Shown one piece after another: positions 5,207 through 8,670 of a stretch of 8,670 bases of DNA. How positions within the stretch are numbered: the stretch's first letter is position 1; each line of letters opens with the position of its first letter. Both the position numbers and the translations under genes were made by a program. The stretch spans positions 1 through 8,670 of the forward strand of contig JAPPDO010000315.1 in the NCBI GenBank assembly GCA_028821635.1, written 5' to 3'. The stretch is from Ekhidna sp. (GTDB lineage Bacteria > Bacteroidota > Bacteroidia > Cytophagales > Cyclobacteriaceae). A model generated the notes under the pieces. It worked only from the letters and a program-made list of their open reading frames with translations. It had not been told where the DNA came from and ran no database searches.

Positions 5207-7482
5207 TTGTCAGTTTCTTTTTTGTCTGCACCACGGATTTTTTCGGATTGCTCAGATAACACAGATTTTTTGCTAACACTATCTAACTCAGTGGAATCCT
5301 TTAATCCATCTAATCTGTGTTTCAGACGTTTCTTCCCCGTCAATAACTGCTGCATCAAACCCTTTTTCTGGTCCTTTAAAGCATCCAATTTATGATTTTG
5401 GAGTTCTATTTCTTTAGTAGCCGCATTGAGTACATCGGCTATCTTTTGCTGTTCATCAATTGGGGGAATGTTCAATTTCACTTTTAAAACACTCTTCTTA
5501 GATAAATTATAACGTGTAGCACCTTGAGCAGCTTTCAACATCTCTTTTCGAAATTCTTCTCCTCGAAACAAGTAAGCCGCATAAGAAGGAAGAATTGTTT
5601 GAAAATCATTAAGCCGGTATCCAAAACAAAAACTATTGAGATACAAATCTTTAATTTCACTTAAAAGAACTGATGACATACCAACCTCATCTCGAGTCTC
5701 AGATGAAATAGTAAAGAAAACATCTCCGTACTTTGTTCGTTGTTGTTTTTCTTTTTTCTGAATCCTGACATATTGAAACTTAGATTCATTTATTACTTCA
5801 TTATTATAAATGTTCAAATAGGAGATATACGGTTTACCACTTCCAAAATCATCTTTTGATTTCCCCATCAAACCAGAATAAGTGGATCCTAAATTCCCAA
5901 GTTTCACTTCCTTCCACTCTCCATCAAACCTCGGAAACCGCTTCTTTCCTGTTAGCAACTGCTGCATCAGGGCTTTTTTCTTTTGCTGCTTTTCGGAGAT
6001 GAGTTGGGTGAGGTTTTCGATGGCTTTGTCCCAGGTGGAGAGGACTTTGGCGATGGCTTTTTGTTCGGGAAGAGGGGGAAGTGGTATCTTATAAGGATTG
6101 ATGTGTTTGTTATTAATCTGTGGTATTGTGGAAGTATCCGCAATTCGACTTAGCTCTTCTTTGACTATTGTATAGAATATAAATTCACTATCGAGTTTTT
6201 TTGGATCAGCAAAAATGGACATAAGATTACTGTCCATTTGAACTGTTTTTTTGTTGATTCGAACCTTATTATTCAATATGGCTGCTCCTCTTTTTGGGAA
6301 AATGATACTTTCTTCAGGGATTAGGAATTTATCCTCATTTGAGTATTGTCTGCTATCAAGTTGATACTTGTTGCAATTATTTAGATCTTCTACTTTTAGA
6401 AAAGGATACTTTCCTGAGTCTGATAGTTCGAAATTTGAAGGACTATTTCCACTCCTTATTATCACAAGATTCTCAAGTCTACCTAAGCTCCAACTTTCAG
6501 GAATCCACCCCGCTTTTGTGAGCTTGTATTCAGGTCTTATTTCTTCTGTCTGAAGCACGGATTTATTGGATTGCGCAGATGGCTCGGATTTTGAGTTTGT
6601 AGGATTAAAATCTGTGGAATCTTTTAATCCGTCTAATCTGTGTTTCTCTTCTTTGTATGCATCACAGGGTAGCTCGGATTTTTTAGCTGCCGAATCTTTT
6701 AATCTGTCTAATCCGTGTTTCCTCATTTTGTCTGCATCATAGTTTTCTTTGGATTGCACCGATGGCTCGGATTTTTTAGCTGCGGAATCTTTTAATCTGC
6801 CTAATCCGTGTTTCCCAATTTTGTCGGAATCATAGTTTTCTTTGGATTGCGCAGATGGCTCGGATTTTTTATCTGCCGAATCTTTTAATCTGCCTAATGA
6901 ATGTTTCCCAATTTTGTCGGAATCATGGTTTTCTTTGGATTGCACTGATGACACGGATTTTTTAGCTGCCGAATCTTTTAATCTGCCTAATCCGTGTTTC
7001 CTCATCTTGTCGGAATCATAGTTTTCTTTGGATTGCACTGATGACACGGATTTTTTAGCTGCCGAATCTTTTAATCTGCCTAATCCGTGTTTCCTCATCT
7101 TGTCGGAATCATAGTTTTCTTTGGATTGCACTGATGACACGGATTTTTTAGCTGCCGAATCTTTTAATCTGCCTAATCCGTGTTTCCTCATCTTGTCGGA
7201 ATCATAGTTTTCTTTGGATTGCACTGATGGCTCGGATTTTTTAGCTGCCGAATCTTTTAATCTGCCTAATCCGTGTCTCCTCATTTTGTCGGAATCATAG
7301 TTTTCTTTGGATTGCACCGATGGCTCGGATTTTGAGTTTGTAGGATTAAAATCTGTGGAATCTTTTAATCCGTCTAATCTGTGTTTCTCTTCTTTGTATG
7401 CATCACAGGATAGCTCAGATTTTTTGTCTGTGGAATCTTTTAATCTGCCTAATCCGTGTTTCAGATAATTTTTCTCACTCAT
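5203..7482 (-). CDS. hsdS: Type I specificity subunit (HsdS) with a long repeat-encoded N-terminal extension and a repeat-derived C-terminal tail
   Basis: This subunit recognises the bipartite DNA target and scaffolds HsdM and HsdR. The conventional protein is residues 319-719. TRD1 begins near YKLTKAGWIPESW. The central conserved helix is at 464-514 (PLPPLPEQKAIAKVL ... LMQQLLTGKKR). TRD2 runs from about 515 to 670. The distal conserved helix is at 671-719 (IPPIDEQQKIADVL ... LMQQLLTGKKR). Residues 9-305 are about ten tandem units built on H-G-L-G-R-L-K-D-S-A-A-K-K-S, mostly 31 residues each, hydrophilic and probably disordered. Residues 720-759 are one more related unit. The start at 7482 overlaps the GxxExxY stop (ATGA) and the frame is open throughout, which supports translation of the array. 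Initiation at an internal repeat Met (the last is near residue 253) is possible but no ribosome site favours it. The stop overlaps fic. The core call is firm; whether the extension is tolerated or useful is unknown. Confidence 0.93.
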   Translation of the reverse strand: MSEKNYLKHGLGRLKDSTDKKSELSCDAYKEEKHRLDGLKDSTDFNPTNSKSEPSVQSKENYDSDKMRRHGLGRLKDSAAKKSEPSVQSKENYDSDKMRKHGLGRLKDSAAKKSVSSVQSKENYDSDKMRKHGLGRLKDSAAKKSVSSVQSKENYDSDKMRKHGLGRLKDSAAKKSVSSVQSKENHDSDKIGKHSLGRLKDSADKKSEPSAQSKENYDSDKIGKHGLGRLKDSAAKKSEPSVQSKENYDADKMRKHGLDRLKDSAAKKSELPCDAYKEEKHRLDGLKDSTDFNPTNSKSEPSAQSNKSVLQTEEIRPEYKLTKAGWIPESWSLGRLENLVIIRSGNSPSNFELSDSGKYPFLKVEDLNNCNKYQLDSRQYSNEDKFLIPEESIIFPKRGAAILNNKVRINKKTVQMDSNLMSIFADPKKLDSEFIFYTIVKEELSRIADTSTIPQINNKHINPYKIPLPPLPEQKAIAKVLSTWDKAIENLTQLISEKQQKKKALMQQLLTGKKRFPRFDGEWKEVKLGNLGSTYSGLMGKSKDDFGSGKPYISYLNIYNNEVINESKFQYVRIQKKEKQQRTKYGDVFFTISSETRDEVGMSSVLLSEIKDLYLNSFCFGYRLNDFQTILPSYAAYLFRGEEFRKEMLKAAQGATRYNLSKKSVLKVKLNIPPIDEQQKIADVLNAATKEIELQNHKLDALKDQKKGLMQQLLTGKKRLKHRLDGLKDSTELDSVSKKSVLSEQSEKIRGADKKETDK
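5224..5327 (-). repeat. Single copy of the AATCC-type repeat element encoding the HsdS C-terminal tail
   Basis: About 104 bp with imperfect terminal inverted repeats: GTCTGCACCACGGATT (5224-5239) against AATCTGTGTTTCAGAC (5312-5327), 13 of 16 pairing by eye. The first ten codons (K-H-R-L-D-G-L-K-D-S) match the 5' array units at 28 of 30 bases, in the same orientation. It begins exactly where ordinary HsdS proteins end (after LLTGKKR) and supplies most of the last 40 residues and the run-up to the ATGA overlap with fic. Confidence 0.8.
6578..6668 (-). repeat. 91-bp perfect direct repeat, copy A (hsdS-core side of the array)
   Basis: Identical base for base to 7319-7409. It encodes the end of the 25-residue unit and the start of the 36-residue variant (E-E-K-H-R-L-D-G-L-K-D-S-T-D-F-N-P-T-N-S). 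The two copies sit 741 bp (247 codons) apart and bracket the six 93-bp units. Confidence 0.9.
6928..7206 (-). repeat. Three identical consecutive 93-bp units
   Basis: The units at 6928-7020, 7021-7113 and 7114-7206 are identical by direct reading, while the neighbouring units at 6742, 6835 and 7207 differ at several positions (for example SEPS in place of SVSS). This is the pattern expected from recent slippage or unequal exchange in the middle of an array. Confidence 0.9.
7319..7409 (-). repeat. 91-bp perfect direct repeat, copy B (GxxExxY side of the array)
   Basis: Identical to 6578-6668 and in the same orientation. Divergence resumes on both sides, so the identity is bounded. Recombination with copy A would remove 741 bp without shifting the hsdS frame. 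Confidence 0.9.
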
Positions 7483-7853
7483 AACACCAGTCGTTTAAAC
7501 GTGAGTGATTTACTGCCGAAATTGATTAACAATCCCACTTCTAGCTTATAGGCTTTGAGATAGTTTAGTGCCTGTGCCAAATGCACATCTTCCAGCTCTT
7601 TAATGGCTTTCAATTCTACCAATACTTTTTCTTCCACTACAAAATCTGCCCTTCGAGTGCCGATAGGTTTTGGTAAGTCTTTGTAAAATATATCCTGCTC
7701 AATTTCACGCGAAAAATCAAGGTTTGCCTGACGCATCTCCCAAGCCAGCGCACGTTGATAAATCACCTCTTGAAATCCATTCCCAAGAAACTTATGTACT
7801 TCAAAAGATGATCCAATAATCCTTTCTGTAATGTCTTTATACTTTAGCTCCAT
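7479..7853 (-). CDS. GxxExxY family protein (PD-(D/E)XK nuclease-like fold)
   Basis: A 124-residue protein of the GxxExxY family, at the usual length. The naming motif is seen at G26-F-Q-E29-V-I-Y32. A PD-(D/E)XK-like active site follows, with D70 in GTRRAD, then E80-L-K82 in VLVELKA, and a trailing Q94 in HLAQALNYL. The ending LLINFGSKSLTFKR is characteristic of Bacteroidota members. The family has a nuclease fold but no settled biochemical role. It sits between hsdM and hsdS, which are normally adjacent, so it looks like an insertion. The ATG at 7853 follows repeat-like GATT-periodic DNA with no Shine-Dalgarno site. The stop overlaps the hsdS start as ATGA, so hsdS translation may now depend on ribosomes finishing this gene. 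The active-site residues look complete. DNA-end processing or mobility of the associated repeats is speculation. Confidence 0.92.
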   Translation of the reverse strand: MELKYKDITERIIGSSFEVHKFLGNGFQEVIYQRALAWEMRQANLDFSREIEQDIFYKDLPKPIGTRRADFVVEEKVLVELKAIKELEDVHLAQALNYLKAYKLEVGLLINFGSKSLTFKRLVL

Positions 7854-7858
7854 ACGAA

Positions 7859-7901
7859 AATCCGAGTAATCCTAAAATCCATTTAATCGGTCATTCTGAC
7901 A
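7859..7901 (-). repeat. AATCC-periodic repeat upstream of the GxxExxY gene
   Basis: AATCC, AATCC, AATCC and AATCG begin at 7859, 7868, 7876 and 7885, a spacing of 8-9 bp, and are followed by TCTGACA at 7895-7901 with a second TCTGACA at 7906-7912. On the minus strand this reads TCAGAATGACC-GATT ... GGATT ... GGATT ... GGATT, resembling the left end of the hsdS repeat units (TCTGAAACACGGATT). It fills most of the 61-bp hsdM-GxxExxY gap. It looks like the left boundary of the same element family, but it is short and similarity was judged by eye. Confidence 0.6.
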
Positions 7902-7914
7902 TTTTTCTGACAAT

Positions 7915-8670
7915 TTACAGTCCTAACTCCTTTAAGTACCCGTTCATTTCTTCCTGTACATCAGCCAGCTCCTTCTCTAAACCATCAATCTTCTTTTGCA
8001 CCTCTTTTACATTGATTTCAGCTTCTTTTTCGAAAGTGTCCACATAGCGAGGGATATTGAGGTTGTATTCGTTTTCATCTATTTCATCAGGAGTGGCTAC
8101 ATAGCTATATTTTTCTTCAGTCACTCCTTCGCCTAGTTCACCGGCATTGAATTTTTCGTAGGTGCTGACTATGTTATTTAAGTCCTGCTCACGGAGAACG
8201 TTTTGATTTTTACCAGCTTCGAATCGCTGGCTGGCATCTATGAAAAGCACATTTTCATTGCCCTTCTTTCCCCTATTGAAGATGAGAATAACTGCCGGAA
8301 TACCTGTACCAAAAAAGAGGTTGGCTGGTAAGCCTATAACTGCTTCTAATAAGTTTTCTTCGATGGTCTTCTTTCGGATCTTACCTTCTGATGCGCCACG
8401 GAACAATACGCCATGCGGAACCACCACGCCTACTTTACCGGAACCCTCATAAGTGGTTTCAATCATGTGGCTGATAAAAGCCCAATCCCCTTTACTCTTT
8501 GGAGGAATACCTCTCCAGAAACGGTTGTATGGATCAGTCTCGGGATCATAACTGGAACTTGATCGTTCCTTTTCTTTATCATCTTCCGTCTTTCCCCATT
8601 TGTCCAAACTGAATTTCGGATTTGCTACCACCGTGTCAAACTTCATTAGAGCATCCCCTTCCTTTAGTTT
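7915..8670 (-). CDS. hsdM: Type I DNA adenine methyltransferase subunit (HsdM), C-terminal half, cut by the window edge
   Basis: This subunit transfers a methyl group from S-adenosylmethionine to adenine within the HsdS-chosen target. About 251 residues are visible. The frame stays open to position 8670 (KLKEGDAL precedes the in-frame ATG at 8646), so that ATG is internal and not the start; the SAM-binding motif I must lie outside the window. The catalytic motif IV region is F-D-T-V-V-A-N-P-K-F-S-L-D-K-W. Family-typical stretches follow: GDWAFISHM, GVVVPHGVLFRG, EGKIRKK, AVIGLPANLFFGTGIPAVILIFN and FIDASQRFEAGKNQN. The last 55 or so residues are a charged coiled coil ending LKELGL, which normally packs on HsdS. 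Lysine at the third place of NPP(F/Y) is uncommon. The gene is probably first or early in the operon. The TAA is at 7917-7915, 61 bp before the GxxExxY start. Confidence 0.96.
   Translation of the reverse strand, partial: KLKEGDALMKFDTVVANPKFSLDKWGKTEDDKEKERSSSSYDPETDPYNRFWRGIPPKSKGDWAFISHMIETTYEGSGKVGVVVPHGVLFRGASEGKIRKKTIEENLLEAVIGLPANLFFGTGIPAVILIFNRGKKGNENVLFIDASQRFEAGKNQNVLREQDLNNIVSTYEKFNAGELGEGVTEEKYSYVATPDEIDENEYNLNIPRYVDTFEKEAEINVKEVQKKIDGLEKELADVQEEMNGYLKELGL

Larger units (their letters stand above)
6549..7465 (-). repeat. Composite tandem array in the 5' part of hsdS (about ten units, main period 93 bp)
   Basis: Six exact 93-bp periods run from 6742 to 7299, with GTTTTCTTTGGATTGC starting at 6742, 6835, 6928, 7021, 7114 and 7207. 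They are flanked by variant units of 75 bp (25 codons) and 108 bp (36 codons) on both sides. All lengths are multiples of three, so copy changes keep the hsdS frame. The array ends carry inverted sequences TCTGAAGCACGGATT (6549-6563) and AATCCGTGTTTCAGA (7451-7465), 14 of 15 complementary. Inside each unit AATC/AATCC recurs at about 9-10 bp, the same style as the DNA upstream of the GxxExxY gene. Confidence 0.92.

Noticed and set aside
5025..5395. Plus-strand open frames over the fic start and the hsdS tail
   Set aside because: They are antisense shadows of fic and hsdS, with no ribosome site or recognisable domain.
5882..6553. Plus-strand open frames opposite the hsdS core
   Set aside because: They are antisense to well-conserved HsdS spacer and TRD sequence and share no protein-like features.
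6549..7465. CRISPR array
   Set aside because: The units are directly abutting 93-bp repeats without unique spacers, coding in one frame, and there are no cas genes nearby.
7479..7482. hsdS starting only at the conventional core, with the repeat array as an untranslated leader
   Set aside because: The array has no stop in the hsdS frame, all unit lengths are multiples of three, and the upstream ATG gives an ATGA overlap as at the other junctions. There is no Met with a good ribosome site near residue 319. Translation of the array is therefore preferred but not proven.
8240..8452. Plus-strand open frame of 70 codons opposite hsdM
   Set aside because: It is antisense to the strongly conserved HsdM segment GVVVPHGVLFRG through FFGTGIPAVILIF.
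8644..8646. ATG as the start of a 243-residue gene
   Set aside because: The frame continues upstream to the window edge with HsdM-like sequence (KLKEGDAL), and a protein starting here would lack the SAM-binding motif. It is an internal methionine.

Overview
The window is a continuous segment of a Type I restriction-modification (R-M) defence locus. All supported genes lie on the minus strand and are read from high to low coordinates. The sequence is AT-rich, Shine-Dalgarno sites are weak or absent, the GxxExxY protein is of the GFQEVIY type, and short AATCC-rich intergenic repeats are present. Together these suggest a member of the Bacteroidota (Cytophagia/Flavobacteriia-like). This is an inference from style and family flavour, not from a marker gene.

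Order of transcription: the C-terminal half of hsdM (8670-7915, cut by the window edge); a short gap with GATT/AATCC-periodic DNA; a small GxxExxY-family PD-(D/E)XK protein (7853-7479); hsdS (7482-5203); a class II-type Fic protein (5206-4142); a 163-bp gap packed with alternating GTAAAGAAA / TTTCTTTAC motifs; hsdR (3978-748); a YgjP-type M48-like metallopeptidase (751-56); and perhaps the first codons of another gene running off the left edge. GxxExxY-hsdS, hsdS-fic and hsdR-ygjP each overlap by the four bases ATGA, which is the mark of translational coupling. No gene-free stretch exceeds 300 bp. No tRNA, rRNA, CRISPR array or transposase is visible.

HsdM, HsdS and HsdR should form the methylating and restricting complex. 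HsdS reads the target, HsdM methylates adenine, and HsdR carries an N-terminal nuclease and a helicase motor. Fic, GxxExxY and YgjP are accessory genes of unknown role in this setting.

The most unusual part is hsdS. A normal two-TRD HsdS of about 400 residues (residues 319-719) carries about 310 extra N-terminal residues encoded by a tandem DNA repeat: six exact 93-bp periods plus flanking variant units. It also carries a 40-residue C-terminal tail made from one more copy of the same repeat family. Related repeat DNA also precedes the GxxExxY gene. The simplest reading is that a GxxExxY-associated repeat element entered the hsdM-hsdS and hsdS-fic junctions and was absorbed in frame into hsdS, so the specificity core is now bracketed by like-oriented repeats. 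The second notable region is the fic-hsdR gap, where seven alternating copies of one short motif can form competing hairpins or serve as clustered operator sites.
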